Assembly: GCA_049724395.1 (NCBI GenBank)
Contig: JAUGWO010000091.1
Span: 186,001-250,000, forward strand
Origin: Spongospora subterranea f. sp. subterranea
Taxonomy: Eukaryota > Endomyxa: Phytomyxea > Phytomyxea > Plasmodiophorida
Direction of reading: 5' to 3'
Length of the DNA stretch: 64,000 nucleotides
The notes below the pieces were generated by a model that was not told the origin of the DNA, searched no databases, and saw only the letters and a program-made list of their open reading frames with translations. Shown here piece after piece: positions 36,680 through 48,035 of this stretch (positions are counted from its first letter, which is position 1; the number at the start of each line of letters is the position of its first letter). Made by a program: the position numbers and the translations under genes.

Positions 36680-37296
36680 ATGCGTCTGCGGGCATGCTGG
36701 TTGTACAGGCGGCTTCTGCGGGAAGGAGAGCGGTTTTTCGATCCAATAGGAAGCTGGTACATTAAGTGGCGAACGCGAGATCGCTTCGCTCGCTACCGAT
36801 CGGAGAAGAATCCGTCGAAAATCAACAAGTCGAAGCTCGTGTTGCGTTGTTCAATGGATTTTGACAAATGTGGTGATTAGGCATATTGGCGATGGTATGC
36901 AGTTGTGGCGCAAACTAAAGCGTGCCAATCGTGGCGATTATAAAGATGCACAAAGAGTGATAAACTTGGCTTATGGCGCCACAGGGAAGATTAAACATCT
37001 CAAAGAACGCGTCAGTTATCGGTTTGTCTTTGACGGGTTCTGTTGCATTCTCACATTATATACCTTAGTACAATGTATTAGCTGTATCTAGTCCACATCA
37101 AATCCCTGCTCTACATTCTTATCCTGCGCTTCTCCGTTTGATGCTGTTATGCGATCGGAAGGTGTTTCAGGAATCTTTGCGAGAATATATTCTGCCACTG
37201 CCTCGCCATCAGCGCCGATTATACGTCGATCTATTCGACAATAAATCGTGGACGACTCATCCAGAGCCGGAACATTTTAAAACTGAACTCGGTTGA
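36680..37296 (+). CDS. LYR-motif mitochondrial protein (Cup1-like)
   Basis: LYR proteins bind the mitochondrial acyl-carrier protein and act as assembly factors. Exons 36680-36838, 36903-37021 and 37092-37296 join in frame to 160 residues, with introns of 64 and 70 nt. Signatures are the LYRRLLREGERFF motif at residues ~8-20, WYIKWRTRDRFARYRSE, and RANRGDYKDAQRVINLAYG with GKIKHL. The latter resembles the LxRANxGDxKAxxxVLxLxYGRxGKR block I associate with fungal Cup1-type LYR proteins. Partner complex unknown. Stops converge with acetyl-CoA synthetase, 115 bp apart. Confidence 0.75.
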
Positions 37297-37411
37297 TAAA
37301 GCGATATCGTTTTGATTCAACTATCACTGCCTTGGAGCTAAGAGCGAAACCGATTTGAGGAACATTTATGATCGCACACTGTATAGAGTAGACAATCTTA
37401 AAACTATTGGT

Positions 37412-40221
37412 TTAAATCTGTGGCAGTTTCTTCACTTCAGCAACAAGAAAATCGATTACGGAAGGGTCTAATAGAGTAGTAACATCTCCAAAACCCTGTG
37501 GGTTGAACTCTCGCGATGCTATTTTTCTCAGCAGTCTTCTCATGATTTTGCCACTGCGGGTTTTAGGTAAGGACGGGGTAATGACGACTTCATCGGGCCG
37601 TGCAAATGCTCCGATGAGGTCCCGAACGCTTGCTTGCAATTCCAGTATCAAGGCGGGGCTGGAAACGATATCCTCTTTGACCGTGACATATGCGAATAGG
37701 CATTCTCCTAAGCAAATCAGTTTTGTTGAACAAAAAATAATGAAAATAATTGAGAATATGACCTTTTATGTTGTGTGGTCTCCCAACCACAGCAGCTGTA
37801 AACGATTAAATACATACAAAGTCTCAAGTTCGACAGCTGAGCTGTTCTAACCTTCAGCAACAGATCTATGGGCTACAAGCGCGGATTCGACCTCGGCAGA
37901 ACCAATACGATGCCCCGATACGTTCACAACATCGTCGATACGACCGGTTATCCAATAATATCCATCGCCATCACGGATGCATCCGTCCCCAGTCAAATAA
38001 CTTCCTAGAAAGTTTTTAAAACTTCGCTGTTAAGGTTTAGGTTTCCATATCTTGATACCTGGATATGGCTGCATATAAACCGCCATATATCTGAACAAAC
38101 GGTTAACCAATGTACGAGCGTTGAAACGTGGATACCTGGCATGGTCTCCATGGATTGTCCTAGCCATTCCAGGCCATGGCTTATCAATAGTTAAGATGCC
38201 CGCTGACATTTCGTCCCTCAACAACAGCTCCAGACATCGCGTCGCGAATGCTCAGGTGTACTCCAAAAAACGGAAGAGAAGCGCTTCCTGGCTTCATTGG
38301 AGTAACACCCTATGACCATTCAGGTAATGCTTTATCGATTCTCGCCAACCCTTACAGCGATAGGTGACACCATTACGCCACCAGTCTCCGTTTGCCAATA
38401 TGTGTCTGACCAGCTTTAAGTGAATTGCGAGGTGGAATGTTTACGGTTTCTTACCCACTATTGTACATTCGCCTTTTCCAACATGGTTGAAGTACCACCG
38501 CCATGCTTCGGCTAAGAGCAATTTTAGATTAGCTGTCCCCAAGGTGCAAAAAAGATGTTACGATTTATAGGTTCTCCGACTGTTCCCAAAACACGGAGGC
38601 TGGAGAGATCGTACCCCGTAAATTGGTCTATTCCAAACCTCATCAGTGCGCGAATGGCCGTCCTGAATGATAAAACACTGTTGTCAATTCTCGTGAGGAT
38701 GGATTCGAAGAACATTATTTACGGAGAGGTGTAAAATATGTTGACTTTATGGCGTTGAATCAGATCCCAATACCGTGACGGGTTCGGGTAGAGCGGCGTG
38801 CTTTGAAACATTAAGGTTGTCGTTCCGTTGATTAGCGGTCCATAAACAATCTGTCCCAGATGAATAATCGTGAACATATGAAATTGACAGAACATTTGAA
38901 ATCTATTACGTAAGAATGCCCAGTAATCCATCCTAAAGATCCTTATCAGTTAAAAAAATCCAAATTATTGAGCAACAAGTCATACCAACGTCCGCAACGC
39001 AAGCATAGATGTCTGTTTCTTGCAACCCAAAGACGACTTTATGTGTGTAAGAAGACCATACAGAATATCCGGCGCTTGAATGAATAATTCCTGAATGTAA
39101 GTAATCAATGAATGCCAATCCTATGTTTTGAGGAACTTGTTGATACCTTTTGGTCTACCAGTAGAACCAGACGTGTATAGTATAAAAAGAGGGTCTTCGC
39201 TGTCCATTCTCTACATGTCATTAAGGCATCGCTCAAGGCTAGCACATAAACGCTGACTTCACATGGGCAATATGGCCTTTGTTTCTCCACCATTTCAGAA
39301 TAATCCAAAAATACGGGGCATTTCAGATCGATGGGTGTCGATTTATCTTGATTGAACACCAAGACATGCTCAACGCAATTGCAATTGGCAACTGCCTTCT
39401 CGACGATAGAAAGAAGCGCTGCCCGTTTTCCACCCCGCATAGATTCCGACGCTGTAATCACAACCTACCCGGCCGTTGATTTTATCAAATTTGACAACCT
39501 TGACAGCAAAAATACCTTGCATTTTGCATCTAAGATTCGCTCTTTGATCGCCTCGTGGGAAAATCCAGCAAAAACAACACTGTGAGGAGCACCTGACGAT
39601 CGTAATGAATCGGAAAAACTACAAAACGTGAAACTAGGTACCGATTCGGGCACACGCTAACATAGCAACGGCACTTTCAGGGCACATCGGCATGTAAATG
39701 CAGACGCAGTCTCCTTTTCTTACTCCTAAGCTCTTCAGACAGTTCGAAAGTCTGCAAACATCGTTGTATCTGGAAGAATAAATAATCTTCAAAGATACTG
39801 TAAAAAGCACCTACAGCTGCTGATAAGTTATATATCGAACATCGTTCAGCTCATCTCCTTGATAAATAATGGCATTCTTATTTGCCCGAGTCTCAAGATG
39901 GCGATCAACTGCATTATAACAAACATTAATTGTGCCATTGACAAACCAGGCTACATCCCCGTTCGTAAGTGACCCAGTCATAACATGAGTATAGGGGGTA
40001 AAAAACGTCACTTGCTCTGCTGCAACCTATCAATAATCATTCAATTGAATAGCAAGTTAAGATTAGTAAACAATAGTACTTCATTCCAGAACGCAACAGA
40101 GTCATTAATCGACCGATTATACTGTTTTTCGTATTCTTCAAGTGAAGATACAACGCCTTCAACCGACTTGATCGGAGGAGGGTAAGTGTCATTACTTGGC
40201 AACAACACACCGTCAATCGCC
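37412..40221 (-). CDS. ACS: Acetyl-CoA synthetase (AMP-forming)
   Basis: Converts acetate, ATP and CoA to acetyl-CoA. Many short introns. N-terminal exons give [20 protein letters not shown] and [19 protein letters not shown]. Then come [19 protein letters not shown], the P-loop [15 protein letters not shown] (39200-39150), [25 protein letters not shown] with WWQTETGG-type region near 38500, the hinge [18 protein letters not shown] and the C-terminal catalytic lysine motif [18 protein letters not shown]. The stop is at 37412 and the first ATG of the frame at 40221. No mitochondrial presequence is obvious, so a cytosolic/nuclear form is likely. Confidence 0.93.
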
Positions 40222-40689
40222 ATGATCAGAAAACGTTGGGCGACCGATTTAGTGATGTAAACCAATCAGATTGTGAAATATGCACAAGATTGGAGAAAAA
40301 TAATCAGATACAGTTAAGCAGGAGGCCGCAGTTCGTGTGATAAGTTACCTAATAAGGCTCCACCGGCCACGCCAGTTCCACGATTTTCAGAAACGCTACA
40401 AACCGGACGCATTTTTTCGTGTTACACCAGGCCCAAGAAATAACACGAAAACATTTGTGTATGCCAATTTCACACAGCGATACTTTTTATATGCCTGCGT
40501 GAGAACCTCCCTAGCGAGAAGGGAAACAGCAACGAAGTTTGAACTTCAATGACACTCGATGTGTTTCTTTCAGTTTTAGACAGCGCAAAAAGGGTGTGTT
40601 TTGGCTCTAAACCAGCCTGTTGTGTGTAACAAAGTGGTGTTCTACTGTACGGTGACATTGGAACAAATTTCGTTGCGCACAGACAGCTA
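40222..40689. other. Intergenic, no gene seen
   Basis: 468 bp upstream of acetyl-CoA synthetase; likely promoter. No motif assigned. Confidence 0.3.
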
Positions 40690-40965
40690 AGATGTGCTGT
40701 ACCGGTGTACATACTCTCGTCGCAAAATTTTACGTTGATTTGCGCATGCCTCAGCGTTTTTTCAGGTGAATCTGATCCTGTTCACATGGTTAAGAATCCA
40801 TTGGATCCGGAAATTGTCAAGTTTGATTGGATGAAAACTTTTCTCCAACCTGTCATGTCGAAGATCAAAGCAAGAGAACGTAGTTTGTTTAGACAAGTTC
40901 TCAAGATAACGCGAAGATTACACAGCTCCACAAAATTCAGAAATCATGTTACACAGATTATATAA
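40690..40965 (+). CDS. Small hypothetical protein (two exons)
   Basis: A possible first exon (ATG near 40692) splices at a GT after ATGTGCTGTACCG to an acceptor ending TTTTTTCAG at about 40764. The result is ~69 residues with NPLDPEIVKFDWMKTFLQP and a basic helix SKIKARERSLFRQVLKI, stop at 40965. No family recognised. Confidence 0.35.
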   Translation, partial: RCAVPVYILSSQNFTLICACLSVFSGESDPVHMVKNPLDPEIVKFDWMKTFLQPVMSKIKARERSLFRQVLKITRRLHSSTKFRNHVTQII

Positions 40966-41433
40966 ACAACACAATTTGAGGATTGAAGCTGGTGGATAAA
41001 AGCGATAATTGATAATCGATTTTTTCTCATATCAAGCCATATAACCCGACATCGTCCTTGGAAATATCCATGACCGTTTAACAAAAAATCTCGTAGAGTA
41101 GACGGTTCAATCATCTCGCGCGAATGCGGATAGCTTCATGTCAATATTCTCGAATTTTCTTTCCCGGAAAGTAGTACTCCTAAAATCAAGGCAATAGGGT
41201 CGCCAAATTTCTGTTGAACTGGCGTAGACAACGATTGACACACCGAGTGACGACTTTACTCACGGGCCTTCCAATCACTGCAAACCTCCGGGCTCCGGCT
41301 CCGTGGGGATCCTCCCTCCCCCCTCCCCCTCCCACTTAAAGGTCGTTACATCACGTTTAAACATTTGAACCAGTGAAATTCTTTGTTTTTGGCTTTGATC
41401 CGTACACCTTGAGTTCATTACTTATATCAAAAG
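40966..41433. other. Intergenic with polypyrimidine tract
   Basis: No gene. A C/T-rich run at about 41307-41335 lies ~100 bp upstream of the next start codon and may be a promoter feature. Confidence 0.3.
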
Positions 41434-44400
41434 ATGAATGGCAATGCGGCTGGCTATGATATATCGTCCATTGCGAATCAACCAAGTGACATAGTGCCCA
41501 ATACAATCAAACAGCGGCGTCCTGATTTGACCGTCGAGGTTCGGTTATCTACTATGATTAAAGTATTTCGTCACCTTGTGAACCAAATATCAGGATGTGG
41601 CCCTCGTTGCCCGTACTTTGAAAGCGTTTCATGACTGTGGAGGCAACATTCGGCGCACCAGAATGCAATCGTCTATGCATTCATTGCGATTTTCAGCTCG
41701 TGTTGCCTCATATTTTGGCGTTCCCTCTTGTCAGGAAAATTACACTATTGAGTCAGAGGACCTTGTTCCGGATTCTTTGGTTATTAGTGACGATATAAGG
41801 GTTATTTTCTTGTTTCTTACCAACCATCAACTTCTTGACTGATTTTCATTATTTCAGCTAATTTCAATATGTAACAATTCGTCAATAATGCTAATCAATC
41901 TCCTGTCCATAACTGTGTTGCCCGACTCCTTATATGGCTACCGCGTTATTCTCTGGTTTTGGCACGTCGAGGACACGTATTCATTGCTTCAGGCACCCTC
42001 ACCGTAGGACAGATTGAGTTCTTGATTGTGCTCATGCGGTATCTGACTTTAATTTCAAGAGGGGGACCGAAGCGGTGTATTGTTGTCGCCGGAACGTCTG
42101 AACTCATGCGCAAATTCGTTTCTTCCATCTATTCTTCTGCTTCCATTTACTTCGATGAGGGCGCTCTTAAATTGCAGTTCCCTGAAGCGGAATGGGTTTT
42201 TGACACTACGCGTCTATCCAGCATCAGTCGAACAGAAGCAAGGCATATCGTTATTTGTGAACTTCTACAGATGCCTGTCAACGGTACCAACACACTGGCT
42301 TAAGCATCTTAATTTAAAGTTTGAATTTCTCAATCAGAGGTGTTTTTGCAAAGACTTCGCCACGGTTTCGAAGAAATGTTCGATGCGAAGAAAACACTTA
42401 ACTTATGCAGTTGTATTGGGGACCAAAAATTGATCGCGTCATTGGCGTCCCATCAAATCCAAGCAATACTGTTTACTGTTTTATTTTCTCTTCGCTATTC
42501 TGCCGGAGTTCTCTTTCGTGCAGGTTCGATAAAGCTTATATATATATGTTTTCTCGTCCCCCGACGGTGATACGATTTCTTCAGTTCATGCATTCAGATT
42601 GCCATTATCGGATGGCACTGTGAGGTCTTTGATGAAGGTTCTGGATCCTTCCAAGATTGAGCATTTCGAACTAATCGATTGTTGTATTACTGCTACCGGA
42701 TTTTCACATATTTTATATCGCTTGGCAACATCACAAAATACCAGCGCTTTAAGGTCGATTATCTTAACCGGCAATCCGATCGGAGACCACGATATCGCTT
42801 CATTGATTCGAATATTACCTTCTATAAATCCGAATCTGGAAGTACTTAAAATTGGTTTCTTTCGCCCAATGTGACTAATGCTCCTAGCTGACATGGATTC
42901 AGGTAGTACTAACTCAGCAATGCAGTCGGCAGCTTCTCTTTCACAGATGCTCAGTCTTACTAAACTGCAAAGATTGGATATCTCTGGCATTTCATTGACT
43001 CGTGTCAGTGCCGAAGATATCGGATCCGGAATCCGACAGGCACTACATTTGCGGCATGTCTCATGCTGCCTTGCGGTGGACAATGTCCACATATTGATCA
43101 ACGCTTTAGCTGACGTTGCTCAGTATCGTTTGGAATCATTTGTTGCTGTGAGCACGGTTATCAACTCTAAAGGCATCGCATCCCTTGCAAGATTGCTTAA
43201 AACCACGTAATAGTTAGATTGTTTCCAAATGTTCTTAATTCAAGGATATTTCACAGGTTGTGTCTATCCAGTTTAATTATTTCTCAATGTGGATTGACCA
43301 GAAACCGCCTATCGACTCTTCTCGTTGCTCTTGCAGCTAACCCAAACAACTTTTCTCTTGTTCTAGATGTTTCAAAGAACAACCTTAAAGGCGGTGTTGC
43401 TTATTCTTTCGCGAGAGTCCAAGGTCGCTGTTTACGCATGTATCTGCAATTATCTTACAATCGATGTGCAGACGACTTGAACCAACCTTGCCATGGACTA
43501 TCAAATATTATCGGCTTGTTTCTTGGCAGTAATAACATAACAGGTTCAGATTTGAAAAGCACATGCTCAGTGCTCAAATTGATTCCTCGACTTTCGTTTG
43601 TTTCGTTCGACGGACCAGAAGTGTCTAATAGCCCAGTGTCTGTTTCAAGAAAATTGCATATGGATGTGTGATTGACTTGTTATCTTTAGAAACAGGGTAA
43701 CTGACGCCACTGCATTGTCCAGCTTTCTAGCCCAAAGTCCACAAATCAGCTGCCTATCAATGCGAGGCATTCTAGGCCCGAAAGGTGTTCGAGCGTTTTG
43801 CAAAGCATGCTTAATTCACACAAATCCTACAAGTTTGCAGACTATTGATGTCAGAAAGACCGTTGAGTGTTTTCCACTTGTAATCTGATGTACTCTAGAT
43901 TTCATCTAATGCCATGGACCTCAAGGCTTTCGTTGCATTCTGTGATTTTTTGCTAAGTACTTCTGCCTCGTCTCTGACCAATCTTATTCTTGATAACAAT
44001 CGAGCAACACCGGAATGCGTCATCGAGCTAAGGAATGCGCTCAAACGCAATAGCAAAGTTTGTTACGTGCAGATAAATCATGATTGCGCTGAAATAAGTA
44101 AAACTGCGAATATGGCATTGAAAAATGAATCGTTCTACGACGTCGTCCGTGATATTGAGGTAATTTGGTATGAGGCAGTGGGCATTGCTTTGACTCGATT
44201 TTTTTTCATCAGATGGTGACGGTAGCCAATAAGTGGAGATACAGAGAACGAGAGCAGGAAGTTCCAGTACCTTTGCATCTCTGTATTAAAAACATTATAA
44301 GTTTAAAGGATCCGTTTGCGAACATCAATTCGGTAATGTTTCAGCCTGAAGCCCCAAGTAAACGCTCGGTGTTTGGAATCGACCTGTTTCGTCTAGAATG

Positions 44401-45069
44401 GTAAGTTTGACTAGTGCCGTTTTCATGTCGTATTCAGGACGCTATCAATTTTCCTTGTTACAGCTCCATTGAGAAACATGTTTCTGGTCCTGTTCCCGTT
44501 GTACTACAGCTGATTAATAATACCCTGGAAACACTCGACGCTTATAAAACTGAAGGCATCTTTCGAATCGCACCTTCGAAATCTGAGCAAGAAACCGTAC
44601 GATCTTTTTTAGAACAAGCTGTCTATCCTAGATGCCAAGACGTGCATGCTGTTGCTGATGTTTGCAAACAATGGTACAATTTACGAGTTGTGGATTATGG
44701 TTTGTGTTATTTTAAACTACAGTTAGGTTGCGCGAACTTCCATCTCGGCTTTTCGACATTCTCTCTGTTGAGACCATCGTATCTGGGGCAACACCCGAAA
44801 TCGTTGGCGGCATTGTTTGGGCAATGCCGGAACCCTGGAGAAGTACAACTCGATTCTTGATGCACATGTGTGCTCGCGTTGCGTCATTTACAAATGAAAA
44901 CAAAATGACTCCAAAGGGATTGGCAATTATTCTATCTCCTAACATGATTTCCGATTCCAAACTGGAAATTGGACAAGCAATTGACATCTTCGCCTCAGTT
45001 AAGATATTTTTAGAAAACGCAATTCTTTTCGCATTAAGTGAGAATAAAGAGAATGCATTATCTTTTTAA
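41434..45069 (+). CDS. Leucine-rich repeat protein with C-terminal RhoGAP domain
   Basis: A long multi-exon gene. The middle (42600-44200) has ribonuclease-inhibitor/CARMIL-type LRRs, seen as LRSIILTGNPIGDHDIASL, LQRLDISGISLTRVSAEDI, LVLDVSKNNLKGG and LTNLILDNNRATPECV. The C-terminal third is a RhoGAP domain: PVPVVLQLINNTLETLDAY, the arginine-finger motif TEGIFRIAPS, then across an intron WLRELPSRLF, and the helix MTPKGLAIILSPNMI. The arginine finger and the Lys/Asn of the active site region are present, so GTPase activation of a Rho/Rac protein is likely. The N-terminal ~200 residues are not assigned. It converges on SLX1 with only 49 bp between stops. Confidence 0.82.
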
Positions 45070-45118
45070 TACCATACAATTTACAATATGATTATCAACA
45101 AATGTGCATAAGGAGTTT

Positions 45119-46293
45119 CAGTCTTCTTCAAGTGTCAAATCCAGTACCGAAAGCTCACCACTCAAATTGCACGAAGTAAGTTGGCTGGATGGTTCCGAAG
45201 CACTATCGTCATCAACAATTTCGGTGTTGTTATTTGGGTCGATAAGCGCGGCAAGAGATACACCGTCTCTCGCGTCCCTTGATCACTTTAGCATTGCTGA
45301 AAATCCGGATACTCACAACTACGTACATATTTCGCTTTGTGACAAAATCGGACCATTGCATGTCACATTCACACATTGGACACAACAATTGATCAGGAAG
45401 TAGGCGGGTTTCGCATTTCGCGTGTCGCCACAAGCAAACAATGTGGATGGGTGCAACGCAGTTGGGACAATGCCCTAGTCGCGACTGTTTAGCAGATTAG
45501 CACGATAAACATCATGGAAAATCAAAACCTACGGCGAGAGGCTTTGGAACGAAACAAATGCGGCATAAATCATTAGATTCTTCAACTACATCTAATGTTG
45601 CGCATACCGCAAATAAACTTTGACCAAAATCCGATAGTGGACCCTTTGAATTCGATATAGATTTCGGAATATTCAGTAACAAACCTGGACATTGCTCAAG
45701 ATACACTTCGCTAAGATTATGGAGATATCTTGACCACGATTAGTAAAACCTCAGTTGACACGGTTCAATAAACCATTGCACACCTGACATGTAGTTGAAA
45801 ATGCGACCATGGCGCTATTCTGAGCATTGTATGGAGCAAAGAAAACTTTCCAAAAAGAGAGGTGACACCAACAGCACCCGTAGACCCGTGTTTTTTCAAA
45901 ACTCTTCCATTCTTTCTAAGCAGGGATATGTATTCGTCATAAAGCGGTCGCAGTCGCAAACTCATCTTAGAATGCTGGAACAGCTCAGAGCCACTATTTG
46001 CACAATGCCAAGGAACATACCTGCCAGGCCCATTCGAACTGCAGAGCAGCGACTTGGGATGGAAACCCATGCACAAAACAGATCATCTCCCATGGCGCCA
46101 AAGATTTGGTATGACGGGCCCCGCCTTGAATCTCGCCATTATGTTGGCGTAAGCGTCGTGGGGGATTGGTTGTGAAACCGATATAGTGATTCCGAGGCAA
46201 TGACGGTCCGTCTGAAACATTCACCTGAGAAGTCGGGCACAGCAGATAGCAGGCATAATGTGGCGCCCGCGGAACCCATTCTTCCATCGTCAT
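45119..46293 (-). CDS. SLX1: Structure-specific endonuclease subunit SLX1
   Basis: Catalytic subunit of the SLX1-SLX4 nuclease, which cuts branched DNA and Holliday junctions. The N-terminus is a GIY-YIG domain: ACYLLCP, then [18 protein letters not shown] (catalytic Tyr and Arg), [13 protein letters not shown] and ALQFEWAWQ (catalytic Glu). The C-terminus carries the RING-like zinc domain: CRICF, HCPNC, WRHAKC and [16 protein letters not shown]. The start is the first ATG at 46293 and the tail is acidic (LDLTLEED), ending at 45119. It is divergent from RBX1. Confidence 0.92.
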
Positions 46294-46567
46294 TCCCACA
46301 TAAGAAACGGTGGCAAACAGCTCACCGTTACTGGAATGGGAAAACGCCAGTCAGCGCCACAGAACGGTTCCGTTGTAGCGGGGCCTTTAATGACCGGAAT
46401 AATGCAGTGTTGCGATATTGTGTTCTGTGGTCCCCGCTAACCTGGGGTTGGGGTGTAGGTGTGACGGGATGTCATCAGGCAGGGGAAGCGCCAAACATCC
46501 AGCTGCAGCGGACTATTTGTCAGTTGTCACATTTCGTAATCGGGGCATTTCTCTCTTCGGGGACGAA
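46294..46567. promoter_or_regulatory. Shared divergent promoter region SLX1/RBX1
   Basis: 274 bp separate two opposed start codons. No individual box could be identified. Confidence 0.45.
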
Positions 46568-47251
46568 ATGGCCAGCGAAATTGACATGGATGTTAGTGAG
46601 AGCGATCAGCCCATCGTGGGACGAACGCGGGCCGATAACAACTGCAAGTTTGAAATCCGCAGCTGGAACGCGGTAGCTTTGTGGTCTTGGGGTTCGATTG
46701 TTTCACCAACGATGGATCTGTGTTGTTGATTTATTTCCAGATATTGCCGTTGACAATTGCGCTATTTGCAGAAATCATGTAAGCAGTTTTCATTTCTTAG
46801 ATAAGAAGTTTTTTTGGAATGAATTGCTGTTTTGCGGGACGCATTGCTACAATCCGCTTTTGTTTTGTGGGTTAACTATTGTTTATCGATTATGTCTTAA
46901 TTACTGTTTCTTGGTAGGTGATGGATCTTTGCATTGAATGGTAAGATTGTTTGAATCTTACATTCGTCTTTCCCTAATTCACTGAGCACTTTCGTAGTCA
47001 GGCTCGTAATTCGGATGCAACTGAAGAATGTACCGTTGCTTGGGGAACGTGTAATCACACATTCCATTTCCATTGTAGAATGTTATTTTATTGCCCGATG
47101 ATATTTCTGACATATTTATAGGCATATCCCGGTGGCTCAAGACCAGAGAAGTTTGCCCGCTTGGTAAACGTCTCGGCATCCTAGTTTTTCACCAGCTTAT
47201 ACAATCCATGTAGATAATCGACCATGGGAGTTTTTGAAATACGGCCGTTGA
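46568..47251 (+). CDS. RBX1: RING-box protein RBX1, cullin-RING ligase subunit
   Basis: RBX1 binds the cullin C-terminus and recruits E2 for ubiquitin and NEDD8 transfer. Six exons (46568-46691, 46741-46778, 46918-46940, 46998-47074, 47122-47163, 47214-47251) join in frame to 113 residues, close to the human 108. Visible are [15 protein letters not shown], the zinc ligands in [52 protein letters not shown] and the end PWEFLKYG. All RING-H2 ligands are present. Exon 3 is only 23 nt. Introns are 47-57 nt except the second (139 nt). Confidence 0.96.
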
Positions 47252-47398
47252 TATCCAGATTCATTGCCTAATATATGATCCAGCGCATTAATAAATAAGC
47301 GAAACCGCATACAGAAAAATCAGTTCGGCAGTTCCTGTGATTTTAAGTTCTTTCGTCAAAATTGCTTTCTCAAAACTTCTTCATCGATCAATTTCAGG

Positions 47399-47602
47399 TT
47401 ATGCTTTCTGTTTGACTGCTTTTCTGACCGTTTTCGTTTGTAGATGAATACAGAGGTTTGGTCTTTGAGCATTGTATACTGGTCTGATTGGCGTAACAGC
47501 CGGCACTACCCTTGCTCTTTCATACATTACAACTTGAAACTTCACTTTGTTCATAAGCTCAACTGGTTTATCGATGCGCGAGTTTGCGAAAGCAAATGCC
47601 AA
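47399..47602 (-). CDS. Short hypothetical protein
   Basis: A minus-strand frame without family resemblance, containing KVKFQVVMYERAR and a basic end TVRKAVKQKA. A GT-AG pair between the two would remove ~47 nt and keep the frame, which mildly supports a real spliced gene. First exon not located. Confidence 0.3.
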   Translation of the reverse strand: MAFAFANSRIDKPVELMNKVKFQVVMYERARVVPAVTPIRPVYNAQRPNLCIHLQTKTVRKAVKQKA

Positions 47603-48035
47603 GTTTCCGTTTTGTATTCCTGCTCATTCAATAGACTGTAGTAAAAGTACCTTACAGTACCTTCAAAAATGCTCAACAGTGCAGAGTAAAACATAACGCA
47701 GCGCGAATTGTCAAATTTTCGTGATTTTCTCAGTCCCCTTTTAAAGCACTGAACAAGCTCTCGTGAACCTAGAGTTACAATGCCTTTTGGCGACGATTTT
47801 CGAAGTCGGAAACTCCGATGCGCTTAAACGGAAGGTCGGTTATTCCCTCAGAATTCCGAAAATTATGTCGAACTGTGCAGTCAGAGAAACACTCGAATTT
47901 GGGAGCATGGCTTTTTGCATTGATGTCTTTTTTGGATTTTGTCATCATTAAACAATTTGTTGGTAAATAAATACAGTGTGCAAGTTTGAATTTTGGATAC
48001 GGAGTTTATCGTTGTAATTCATTATTGATTTTGAT
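47603..48035. other. Intergenic upstream of COPS4
   Basis: A 62-codon plus-strand frame (47763-47951) shows no family features. Otherwise nothing seen. Confidence 0.25.

Noticed and set aside
45104-45403. 99-codon plus-strand frame after the RhoGAP stop
   Set aside because: It is antisense to the SLX1 C-terminal exons, which carry zinc ligands and an acidic tail in frame.
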